In this document: one piece after another, positions 1 through 6,912 of the stretch
How the letters are laid out: every line of letters begins with the position of its first letter
How positions within the stretch are numbered: the stretch's first letter is position 1
Assembly: GCA_030673645.1 (NCBI GenBank)
Contig: DAOVIO010000167.1
Span: forward strand, 1-8,471
Origin: JAGLSB01 sp023135955
GTDB lineage: Bacteria > Bacteroidota > Bacteroidia > Bacteroidales > GCA-2748055
Direction of reading: 5' to 3'
Length of the DNA: 8,471 nucleotides
Program-made: the position numbers and the translations under genes
The notes under the pieces: generated by a model
What the model was told of the DNA's origin: nothing
Database searches by the model: none
What the model saw: the letters and a program-made list of their open reading frames with translations, nothing else

Positions 1-52
1 AAATTTTTAATTGAACATTGGATATTAATTTCCTGTTCATAAAATAAACATC

Positions 53-670
53 ATGAATTCAAGACTTTTACTGGCTGGTTTTATTATTCCGATGGCTCTG
101 ATTATAGCTGCAGTGCCATCTAATACAACAAAACAATATAAACTTACAGCCAATGAACTTCTACAGGAAGCTGTTAGCTATGAACCTTATATTCATCCTG
201 ATAATGTTGCTGATATGTTAGTTCAACAAGATCCTTCTCTTCAATTAATTGATGTCCGGACTCCTGATGAATTTGATAAATTCAGTCTGCCAGGAGCAAT
301 CAACATTCCTCTTTCTGAATTACTTGCAGATCAATATGTTGATATTCTTGATCAGGATGTAAAAATGAATGTTTTTTACTCGAATGGTTCCTTGAATTCG
401 AATGAAGCATGGATGATAACAAGGCAGTTAGGATATTCAAACAACTATGTTCTACAAGGTGGTTTAAACTACTGGGCAGAAACAATAATTAACCCTGTTC
501 CTCCTTCTTCTACAAGTCCTGATGAAGAAATTGCAAAGTATAATTTCCGCAAGGGTGCTTCTATGGCTTTAGGTGGATCTGTTGAGGGAAATACTGCAAA
601 ATCAGCAATTCCCGCAAAGCCTGTTATAACTTCAAAGAAGAAGAAAAAGAGAGTTGCCGGGGGCTGCTAA
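53..670 (+). CDS. Membrane-anchored/exported rhodanese-like protein lacking the catalytic cysteine
   Basis: The 205-aa product starts with a hydrophobic segment (residues about 5-21) that could be a signal peptide or an uncleaved anchor, so the domain should lie in the periplasm. Residues about 47-146 carry the rhodanese fold marks: LIDVR (65-69), the LPGAINIP strand-turn (79-86), and the LQGGLNYW end motif (134-141). Rhodaneses move sulfur through a cysteine in a Y-C-x-x-G-x-R-S loop. Here the aligned loop is YSNGSLNS (109-116), so Cys becomes Ser110 and Arg becomes Asn115. The domain is therefore unlikely to be a sulfurtransferase and may bind ligands or proteins instead. A probably flexible tail follows (about 148-205). 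It is rich in Pro, Ala and Lys, with five lysines and an arginine (195-200), and ends in AGGC. Cys205 is the only cysteine in the protein. The ATG at 53 is chosen because it gives the hydrophobic N-terminus; the leader is AT-rich with no clear Shine-Dalgarno. The gene is convergent with the DUF4834-like gene. Confidence 0.85.
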   Translation: MNSRLLLAGFIIPMALIIAAVPSNTTKQYKLTANELLQEAVSYEPYIHPDNVADMLVQQDPSLQLIDVRTPDEFDKFSLPGAINIPLSELLADQYVDILDQDVKMNVFYSNGSLNSNEAWMITRQLGYSNNYVLQGGLNYWAETIINPVPPSSTSPDEEIAKYNFRKGASMALGGSVEGNTAKSAIPAKPVITSKKKKKRVAGGC

Positions 671-711
671 AAACAGCATCGATATAGAATATTTAGAATT
701 TCCCTTCAGAG

Positions 712-924
712 CTATACGTCTTCAAAATCAATATAGTCGCCTTCGCTTTTGTTGATTTCTTGCTTTTTTGTAACTGCATTCTTAATTGTAACATTTCCTT
801 CTTTTTCCTTTGAAGATTTCGGATCATGATACTGTGATTTGGTTTTTGGAATGGCAAAAAGCCTTTTAAAAAAACCAATAATTACATATCCAAGGATTAT
901 GAATAGAATAAGTCTGAAAAACAT
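712..924 (-). CDS. Small DUF4834-like single-pass membrane protein
   Basis: This 70-aa protein has an N-terminal hydrophobic segment (residues about 4-19), then a basic stretch (K20, R21), and a charged hydrophilic linker rich in Lys and Glu. It ends in an acidic/aromatic motif, GDYIDFEDV (62-70). The layout of one N-terminal helix, a charged linker and a terminal G-[DE]-Y-[IV]-D-[FY]-E motif is what I recall for DUF4834, a small family of unknown function in Bacteroidota; the assignment is from memory and pattern only. It lies 60 bp downstream of the DUF5723-like gene on the same strand and may be co-transcribed with it, although no promoter or terminator could be recognised in the gap. No function can be given. 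The conserved terminal motif suggests a cytoplasmic or periplasmic docking site. The ATG at 924 is the first start and precedes the hydrophobic segment directly. Confidence 0.75.
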   Translation of the reverse strand: MFFRLILFIILGYVIIGFFKRLFAIPKTKSQYHDPKSSKEKEGNVTIKNAVTKKQEINKSEGDYIDFEDV

Positions 925-984
925 TCTTTTTTTATTTCAGGCAAAAATACGAAAGAGAATTGATCTGCAAAGAATTTTATCTTT

Positions 985-2463
985 CTAATCAACAAGTGGC
1001 ATATCGTAAACCTTAGCTTTTTTCTTCTTCATATAAGGATTACCGAACATAAAATTAACGCCTGCCTTGAGGTTAAACATACGGGCTTCCGGTGGCCAGA
1101 AGTATATTGAAGGACCTGTATCTGTAATGACATAAATATTTAGTGGTAATAATTTTAGGGCAACACCAAGACCAAGATTTTTATATGTTCCATCAATTAT
1201 AGAATATGAAAAACTGGTACTAAGCATACGAATAGGGTATATATTGGTAGAAAAAGTAAATTGTTGGCGAATATCTCCATTAATAAAATCGGTTCTCGAT
1301 AAAGCTCCAAAACTTATAAATCGTAAAGGGTATGCTGCAGCACCAATAAAAACTTTTGTTGGTAAAGTCGTTCTGTATTCAGCAGGTGTAGTAGTAAAAT
1401 TATCAAAAGTCGTAGTCAGAGTATCCAGAAAGTCATCAAAAAATTCTTCATTTCCCATATCAACTTCTATTCCTTCAAATGTATAAGAAGACGTATTTGA
1501 TAGATTTATCATTCCATCCTTCCATTTGATAGCACCAAAATCAACAACACTGGCATTTACCTGTAACCAATCAAAAACCCTATAGTTAGCACCAATGTCC
1601 ACTCCAAACCCGAGATTATTTGTATTTAGAACCATTCCTGTAATTTCTTGAGTAGTGGGGATATCAATATCAAAGTTCTCAAAATCCTTTGTTATGGTTG
1701 CAATTGGCGCGGCCGTAGCAAAGGCAACATAGTCAGTAAGGTAAGGTGCTGATGTTTGAATATTTATGTTATTCTGAACCAGAATGGCGTCTTTGCTTGT
1801 TTCGAGATGAATATTCAAATCTGAGGTATTGACATTTGCCTGTCCAAACAATAGCTTTCCCCTAACTCCTATAGTTAATTTATCGCCAATATTTTGAGAG
1901 ATGCCCAATGACATTTCATTGAATAAAGACATATCAATTCCCAGACCCATATCAAAAATTTCACCTTCATCAGGACCTACTATTGGTAAGCGAAGAAAAT
2001 CTTTCGAATAATCGAAACCCAGACTAAATCTTTCTCTAATATCGATAGTAATAAATGTTTTTTTGTTTCTATAACCAAATGACAGAAGACTTGTAGATAG
2101 TTCTGTATTTAAGGAATTCATGTCCTTAAGTCTGTTTAAAAATTCCTCTTCTCCAATTGCATAATCAGAAGTAGAGTGAAAAGGAGTAACGAGCGAATCA
2201 AGCACTGGGTCGTATTGTAGCACATCCTCCAATCCAAAATCATTTTCTACCTGTAATCTTAAGGGTGATACCCCCGGAATGCCAAAGAAAAAATTACAAT
2301 CTGGTTGAATAGCAGGATTTAGTTGATAAATCTGGGGTATCCCTCTCATATAATACATTGTGTTTACATCCTGAGCATATAAATTTCCTGAAATAATGAG
2401 AACGGATAACAGGAAAATTAAATTTCTAGGTTTTCTGATAAATATTTGCATAGGTGATAACAT
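985..2463 (-). CDS. DUF5723-type predicted outer-membrane beta-barrel protein
   Basis: The 492-aa product has a signal peptide (basic IRKPRN at 8-14, hydrophobic core about 15-27, probable cut after NLYA, residue 30). The mature N-terminus holds a QLNPAIQPD block (47-55) followed by FFFGIPGVSPL. This NPA-type opening is seen in DUF5723 and is reminiscent of the PorP/SprF-like barrels of Bacteroidota. The rest alternates short amphipathic strands rich in Phe, Tyr, Leu and Gly (for example LSFGYRNKKTFITIDI and LGLGVALKLLPLNIYVIT), as expected of an outer-membrane barrel. After the last strand (NLKAGVNFMFGN) there is a short lysine-rich tail, 478-492, ending in MPLVD. The role is unknown. Its ATG directly abuts the stop codon of the upstream lipoprotein gene, so translation is probably coupled. 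A second ATG at codon 5 would give a more usual signal peptide and cannot be excluded. Family name from recalled pattern, not a search. Confidence 0.82.
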   Translation of the reverse strand: MLSPMQIFIRKPRNLIFLLSVLIISGNLYAQDVNTMYYMRGIPQIYQLNPAIQPDCNFFFGIPGVSPLRLQVENDFGLEDVLQYDPVLDSLVTPFHSTSDYAIGEEEFLNRLKDMNSLNTELSTSLLSFGYRNKKTFITIDIRERFSLGFDYSKDFLRLPIVGPDEGEIFDMGLGIDMSLFNEMSLGISQNIGDKLTIGVRGKLLFGQANVNTSDLNIHLETSKDAILVQNNINIQTSAPYLTDYVAFATAAPIATITKDFENFDIDIPTTQEITGMVLNTNNLGFGVDIGANYRVFDWLQVNASVVDFGAIKWKDGMINLSNTSSYTFEGIEVDMGNEEFFDDFLDTLTTTFDNFTTTPAEYRTTLPTKVFIGAAAYPLRFISFGALSRTDFINGDIRQQFTFSTNIYPIRMLSTSFSYSIIDGTYKNLGLGVALKLLPLNIYVITDTGPSIYFWPPEARMFNLKAGVNFMFGNPYMKKKKAKVYDMPLVD

Positions 2464-4125
2464 TTAAAGGTCTCTTGAATTTACATTCAGGGCGGCATCC
2501 AATTTTAACTTAAAGTAAATATTATAATAACTGTAAAACTTCACGTAGTCTCCGTCCTGGGCTCCGGCCGTACTAATTGTGGCACGTATAAACATATATT
2601 TTGTTGTCTTTATTTTCTCAAGTTTAGCACTGTCTAATTCTATGGATTTAGTATTTTCTGAAGGCTCAGTAATTTGGTTCTGAGCGTTTATTGTAGGCGG
2701 CAAAAGAAATTTATCATCTACAAACATGGAATCAAGCATATTATAGTTTTCATCTTTGAAAAACAACTGCATATTTACTTCCATAGGCAGTCCGTTTTTG
2801 ACATCCATATCCAGTATAAAAGTTTCAATCAAATCTACATTATCTCCAAACTGCTCTTCAAAATCAAAAAGTATGGTATCCTCTAAGGCATAGCCATTTG
2901 CTTTAAAGTGCAAAGGGAGGGCTACCTCAATACCAACGTCAAGACTACTGGAGTCCGTTATAAAATTATCGGTATCCTCTGGTCCAAGTGGATTTGTAAT
3001 CGCGGAAACAGAATAATTGAATCTATTTGGAAAGGTTTCCAGGGCCTCAGCAATGTTACAATTAGTATTATTAATTTCAATTCTTGTCGGAACTGATGTG
3101 CCAACAGAATCAATACCTGGCGCCAGAATATCAAAAGGATTTACACCGTCAAACACTAAGGGTGTTGTAACATTATTTGCCACGGAATAGGTGCTAAAAT
3201 CAGAAAGATCAATCTGAACAGGTAATCCATAAGAATTGTTAACGTTTAGCACTAACTGAGGATTAAAGAAAGATATTTGGCCCTCAATCTCGCTAATATC
3301 AAATAATTCAAGAACAATTTCGCCATCTTCAACCATTAGATCATAATTCCCAAAAAAACCATATGCGGAGCTAAATTCAAAATTGATAAAACTTAAGGAA
3401 ATATTACAACTTTCGCTCAGGTTAATTGGACTTCCAGAATTAATTAATGATAATTCAAATGTTAATGGCAGGTATGATTTTACCGGATCCGAATTATCCA
3501 GATAAATTTTATAATTCTCTAAATTAACAGTATAGCTTGTGTCAAAACTCCCATCAGCTGAGCTGATCTTCAAAATATCATGAAATGGTTCCCCATCATG
3601 AAGTAAACTATCAGAGCCTATATTTATTATCCCACTATGAAGAAAACTGGAGCTTACATTTATTTGCAGCTCCCCTGACTTTACATAAATACTATCAAGT
3701 TTTTCCCCATTAGGAAATTCGAAGCTTCCATCTTGATTTTTATCAAATGATACTGTATCACCAAGTGGTAAATCATTCCAAAAAGGAAATATTGCCACCT
3801 CTGCTTCTATAAAGAATTCAAGAAAGTCCTGATCCGTAATACTCATAATATCATAAGAGGGATACGAAAACATATCCTGTGCGTAAGAAATATACATGAG
3901 ACTATCCTCATATTCCTGAATATATCCAGCAGAATCAAATTCTATTAATATATCTTTGAGAGACAATTCACCATAAGCGATAGGTGCTGCAATACCAGGC
4001 GTAAGTAAAATCTCATCAGAAATCTTGCTAAAATCCCAGCCGTCATCCATACAAGAATTTAATCCAATCAGACCTCCTGTCATCAGAATCGCGATAATTA
4101 TTCTTAGCATCAATTTTGTTTTCAT
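2464..4125 (-). CDS. Large predicted outer-membrane lipoprotein, function unknown
   Basis: The 553-aa product has a lipoprotein signal: basic start (MKTK), hydrophobic core (about 6-21) and a lipobox LNSC with lipidated Cys25. Residues after the cysteine are MDDGWD. An acidic pair this close to the lipidated cysteine resembles the export signal that sends Bacteroidota lipoproteins to the cell surface, so surface exposure is plausible. The mature part is acidic and strand-rich, with repeated blocks built like beta-sandwich strands separated by Asn/Asp/Ser turns (for example PLTFELSLINSGSPINLSES at 221-240). I see no catalytic motif and recognise no named family. It lies between the 890-aa propeller protein (19-bp gap) and the DUF5723 barrel (0-bp gap), so it is probably a partner of the barrel. 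An AAAGGA stretch overlaps the upstream stop codon region, but at about 15 nt from the ATG it is a poor ribosome site. The ATG at 4125 is well supported by the signal sequence. Confidence 0.85.
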   Translation of the reverse strand: MKTKLMLRIIIAILMTGGLIGLNSCMDDGWDFSKISDEILLTPGIAAPIAYGELSLKDILIEFDSAGYIQEYEDSLMYISYAQDMFSYPSYDIMSITDQDFLEFFIEAEVAIFPFWNDLPLGDTVSFDKNQDGSFEFPNGEKLDSIYVKSGELQINVSSSFLHSGIINIGSDSLLHDGEPFHDILKISSADGSFDTSYTVNLENYKIYLDNSDPVKSYLPLTFELSLINSGSPINLSESCNISLSFINFEFSSAYGFFGNYDLMVEDGEIVLELFDISEIEGQISFFNPQLVLNVNNSYGLPVQIDLSDFSTYSVANNVTTPLVFDGVNPFDILAPGIDSVGTSVPTRIEINNTNCNIAEALETFPNRFNYSVSAITNPLGPEDTDNFITDSSSLDVGIEVALPLHFKANGYALEDTILFDFEEQFGDNVDLIETFILDMDVKNGLPMEVNMQLFFKDENYNMLDSMFVDDKFLLPPTINAQNQITEPSENTKSIELDSAKLEKIKTTKYMFIRATISTAGAQDGDYVKFYSYYNIYFKLKLDAALNVNSRDL

Positions 4126-4144
4126 ATCAGAATATATTTATCCT

Positions 4145-6817
4145 TTACTTTACGGAATAATTGTACAAAAAGTTATCTTTATTACTAACTATTAAATTAA
4201 ACCTGTCCTTCAATCCGGGAAAGGAGGAAATGCTGAACAGGGACGAACCATTCAAGGGAAATCCATCATAAATGGTTCCGTCATTATTGTAGAGATATAT
4301 TTTACCTGTTTTGGTTGCAACGATTCCAATTTTTTTATCATTCGCACTAAATTCATAAACAACGGGACGACAATTAATGTTTTCCGGCAGCACATCAGAA
4401 AAAATTAAATTTTTCTCAGCATCATATACTAATAACTTATCCCTATCTGTAAAAATAAACTCTTTATTATGATCGCCGACTATATCTTCTGCAAGAAAGA
4501 AGTGATCCGAATCCAAATCATTCTCAAATACTTTCTCTACTCTCTCATCAAAGTAAAAATAATATACGCTTCCTTTTTCATCAGAGGCAATTATTTTATC
4601 ACGTTTAGCCCTTGTAGATTTTTCGATGAATATCGGGTTTTTTTTCGAAAAATGAATCTGTCGCTCAGGTTTTATTCGTTTTTTCCCTTTTCTGTCCAAA
4701 AAATAAAGCTGGTAATCGTCTCTTGCAATAATATAATCTTTTTCACCAACCCTGGTATGCTTAAGTGCTTGATTAATTAAATGATCTGCTGTCCTGAATT
4801 TCCAGCCCGAAACAACTCTTCCGTTCCGATCATACATAACAATACTTTTATTGCATAATGGAACCGATATTCGCCAATCCCCCGATTGATCATAGTCAAA
4901 TAAATTAATGCCCGCTGATGCATCTGTTTGAAATTCAACCGGAAATTTTTCAACGGGATTACCATTTCTATCCACCAGATAAAGGCTCTTTGTAGTATTA
5001 AAAAGATACTGCAACTTCCCGTTATTATAGTAATCAACCTGAATAATTTCACTCAAAATAGGTCCGTCTGTTTTGCTTTTCCATAAAATGTCACCTGAAC
5101 TACCAATGAGATATATATTTCGACTTATATCCTGTAGAAATATTTCCTTTTCTCCATTATTAAAATTTCTAACGATTGCCGGCTTATGAACAGAGATGGT
5201 ATCCAGGTTCCTTTTCCAAACCGTATTAACCTTTTCATTCTGGACTCCTGAAAAATTAATAAATATTCTGAAATAATGAAGATCATCAGCTTTTGTACTC
5301 TGAAAACTTATTGCATCAAATTTGCTCCAACTATTTTTAGTTTTAGTAAAGAACTCTTTAGGTCCAGGTTTTAATTTTTTTATTAGAACATCAATATAAT
5401 TAGCTGGATCTATAAAAGAGAAAAGGTTGGTGTTGCTTGCAAAATTCTCTTCCAGGCTTTGGAATGATCTATTATTGGACAGAGTGTTGCCAAGTTCATT
5501 TTGTTGGATAATATAGTTAATATCATTCAGCGTTTCGGCAAAAATCAATGTGTTATCATAAACAATAAAACTCCCATAATTGGTGTCGTCTGTAAAACCT
5601 ACAATTTCCGGAATTGGGTTTGAGGAAATAATTGCAACAGGAAAGACGGTTTCTCCAATTGATATTTCTTCAATTTCGAGAGAATAATCATCGCCTAAAA
5701 TTTCTACTGCTTCAGCCGTAAGGAAGTCCCACATATTACCGCCAGATATCAAGCTGATCAAAAAATATGAACTATAATTTCCAGCATTATTGCTAATTAA
5801 CTTTGCAGAATTTGAACTCACCAATTCTGAGAATCTAGACAAAAATAATTTTTCAGCATCGCTAATATTGCTCTTGTTTATTCCATTAGTGAATCCTTTT
5901 ATTTCATTAAAAAATGCCACCCCCGCCGGAAATAAATCATTAAGCGATTTTTCTTTCTGGATAGGATCCTCATACTTTAGAAAGGGTGAACTTTTCGAAT
6001 TATCAAAACTAGTAAAACCATTAAGTATAATCTTACCAGGGTAAATTTCTAAATCCAGAACGGACGCTGTTAATTTATCAATTAGTGGTACAGTAAAATC
6101 ATTTTCAAATATTTCTACTGTATGTTTTGATATTTCTTCAAAGTTTAAATAAATATTTGCAAGAACATTTGTCCCGGCTGTTTCAATAATTCTTTTGTAG
6201 GCTGGTGATTTGAATGTTTTTGTCTCACTATTTATAGCTCGAATAGATTCTTTTAGCAAATCAAGTGATTCCGACACTACAAAAATCCCTCGGTACTCAT
6301 AAAAAAATAAGTGCTGAAAAATAATATTTTTCTCACTCTCTACTTGATAACAGGACTGATTTTCATATTTAAATTTATTTATCAGACTCCCGTTATCTAC
6401 TATTTTCATTAGTTCTTCGGTAGCATTTATCCCCTTACAATCAAAGCTTGCTAAGAACTCAAACTTCTCACTTTTCTTATGAAACGAAATAAATGCATCC
6501 TTTTCAAATAGTGCGCTAAATCCCTCATTATTAGTGCGTAAACTATCAAAATCCTCTAAATATTTATCCAGTCTCTCAAAATCATTGTATTCTTTCAAAT
6601 GCTTGAATTCCTTCCAGATTTCGCTCTTTTTTCTAAAACTTTCATCAAGATTTATTAAGTCATTTGTTTTTACACAAATTAAAAAACTGCCTGGTATTGA
6701 GTTCCTAGGATCCATATATGAAAAGTTCTGTGTTTTTAACCAGAAAAATCCATAAACTGCAGCAATCAAAATGGCTGAAATGCTAAGAATTAATATGATT
6801 CGTCTGATAATATTCAT
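4145..6817 (-). CDS. DUF3352-like membrane-anchored protein with C-terminal seven-bladed beta-propeller
   Basis: The 890-aa product begins with a basic start (RR at 5-6) and one hydrophobic helix (about 7-27) with no obvious cleavage site, so it is probably anchored in the inner membrane and faces the periplasm. Residues about 35-525 resemble DUF3352-type proteins of Bacteroidota: an opening IPGSFLICVKTNDL (41-54), then long alternating helix/strand segments. Residues about 533-890 show repeated [IVL]-[VYF]-x-[VYF]-[DNG]-x-x-G units at 568-580, 612-627, 659-672, 704-715, 751-760, 795-806 and 840-854. A final strand FLYNYSVK (883-890) could close the ring by pairing with the first blade. This is a PQQ/WD-like propeller of seven blades. 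The propeller starts with a WKRNLDT block (534-540), similar to BamB/PQQ-type propellers. No catalytic residues are evident, so a scaffold or protein-binding role is more likely than enzymatic activity. It is the first gene of the minus-strand cluster. DUF3352 naming is moderate confidence; the propeller is strong. Confidence 0.83.
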   Translation of the reverse strand: MNIIRRIILILSISAILIAAVYGFFWLKTQNFSYMDPRNSIPGSFLICVKTNDLINLDESFRKKSEIWKEFKHLKEYNDFERLDKYLEDFDSLRTNNEGFSALFEKDAFISFHKKSEKFEFLASFDCKGINATEELMKIVDNGSLINKFKYENQSCYQVESEKNIIFQHLFFYEYRGIFVVSESLDLLKESIRAINSETKTFKSPAYKRIIETAGTNVLANIYLNFEEISKHTVEIFENDFTVPLIDKLTASVLDLEIYPGKIILNGFTSFDNSKSSPFLKYEDPIQKEKSLNDLFPAGVAFFNEIKGFTNGINKSNISDAEKLFLSRFSELVSSNSAKLISNNAGNYSSYFLISLISGGNMWDFLTAEAVEILGDDYSLEIEEISIGETVFPVAIISSNPIPEIVGFTDDTNYGSFIVYDNTLIFAETLNDINYIIQQNELGNTLSNNRSFQSLEENFASNTNLFSFIDPANYIDVLIKKLKPGPKEFFTKTKNSWSKFDAISFQSTKADDLHYFRIFINFSGVQNEKVNTVWKRNLDTISVHKPAIVRNFNNGEKEIFLQDISRNIYLIGSSGDILWKSKTDGPILSEIIQVDYYNNGKLQYLFNTTKSLYLVDRNGNPVEKFPVEFQTDASAGINLFDYDQSGDWRISVPLCNKSIVMYDRNGRVVSGWKFRTADHLINQALKHTRVGEKDYIIARDDYQLYFLDRKGKKRIKPERQIHFSKKNPIFIEKSTRAKRDKIIASDEKGSVYYFYFDERVEKVFENDLDSDHFFLAEDIVGDHNKEFIFTDRDKLLVYDAEKNLIFSDVLPENINCRPVVYEFSANDKKIGIVATKTGKIYLYNNDGTIYDGFPLNGSSLFSISSFPGLKDRFNLIVSNKDNFLYNYSVK

Positions 6818-6912
6818 CTGCCTACTTTAAAATACGATTTGGACTACTATACCTAAGCTATGCTGGTGATTTGGAATAATTTTTGTAGTTAATCGCATTT
6901 AATCATTATTTC
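6818..6912. promoter_or_regulatory. Divergent intergenic control region
   Basis: These 95 bp separate the divergently read 890-aa gene and the TonB receptor gene, so the promoters of both should lie here. On the plus strand TAATTTTTG (6877-6885) is one base longer than the Bacteroidota -7 consensus TAnnTTTG and would give a leader of roughly 20 nt, but no TTG lies at the usual -33 distance. On the minus strand no convincing -7/-33 pair was found. The leaders next to both start codons are A/T-rich, and only the minus-strand gene has a weak purine-rich AGTAGG before its ATG. The region is called from gene layout; individual promoter elements are not secure. Confidence 0.4.
6836..6880. repeat. 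Imperfect 13-bp direct repeat between divergent genes
   Basis: Two copies of GATTTGGAmTAmT are seen, at 6836-6848 (with C at both variable positions) and 6868-6880 (with A at both). They match at 11 of 13 bases, including eight identical bases at the start. The start-to-start distance is 32 bp, close to three helical turns, so two bound proteins would sit on the same DNA face. The second copy overlaps the start of the weak -7-like element of the TonB receptor gene. This arrangement suits an operator, but in AT-rich DNA a chance repeat of this size is possible. Confidence 0.4.

Noticed and set aside
1..52. Possible -7/-33 promoter upstream of the rhodanese-like gene
   Set aside because: TTG triplets and a TAATTTCC-like stretch are present, but the spacing is about 12 bp and the -7 match is poor; the true promoter may lie outside the window.
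662..678. Small inverted repeat (GCTG, 7-nt loop, CAGC) at the end of the rhodanese-like gene
   Set aside because: The stem is only 4 bp, overlaps the stop codon and has no T-run in a useful position; too weak for a terminator. No better hairpin was seen between the convergent genes.
4638..4645. Run of eight T inside the propeller gene (A8 on its coding strand)
   Set aside because: It encodes ordinary Lys codons in an intact frame and is expected in AT-rich DNA; nothing else suggests slippage.
4469..4780. Plus-strand open frame of 103 codons opposite the propeller gene
   Set aside because: Its product is low in complexity, matches no pattern, and the opposite strand encodes well-formed propeller repeats.
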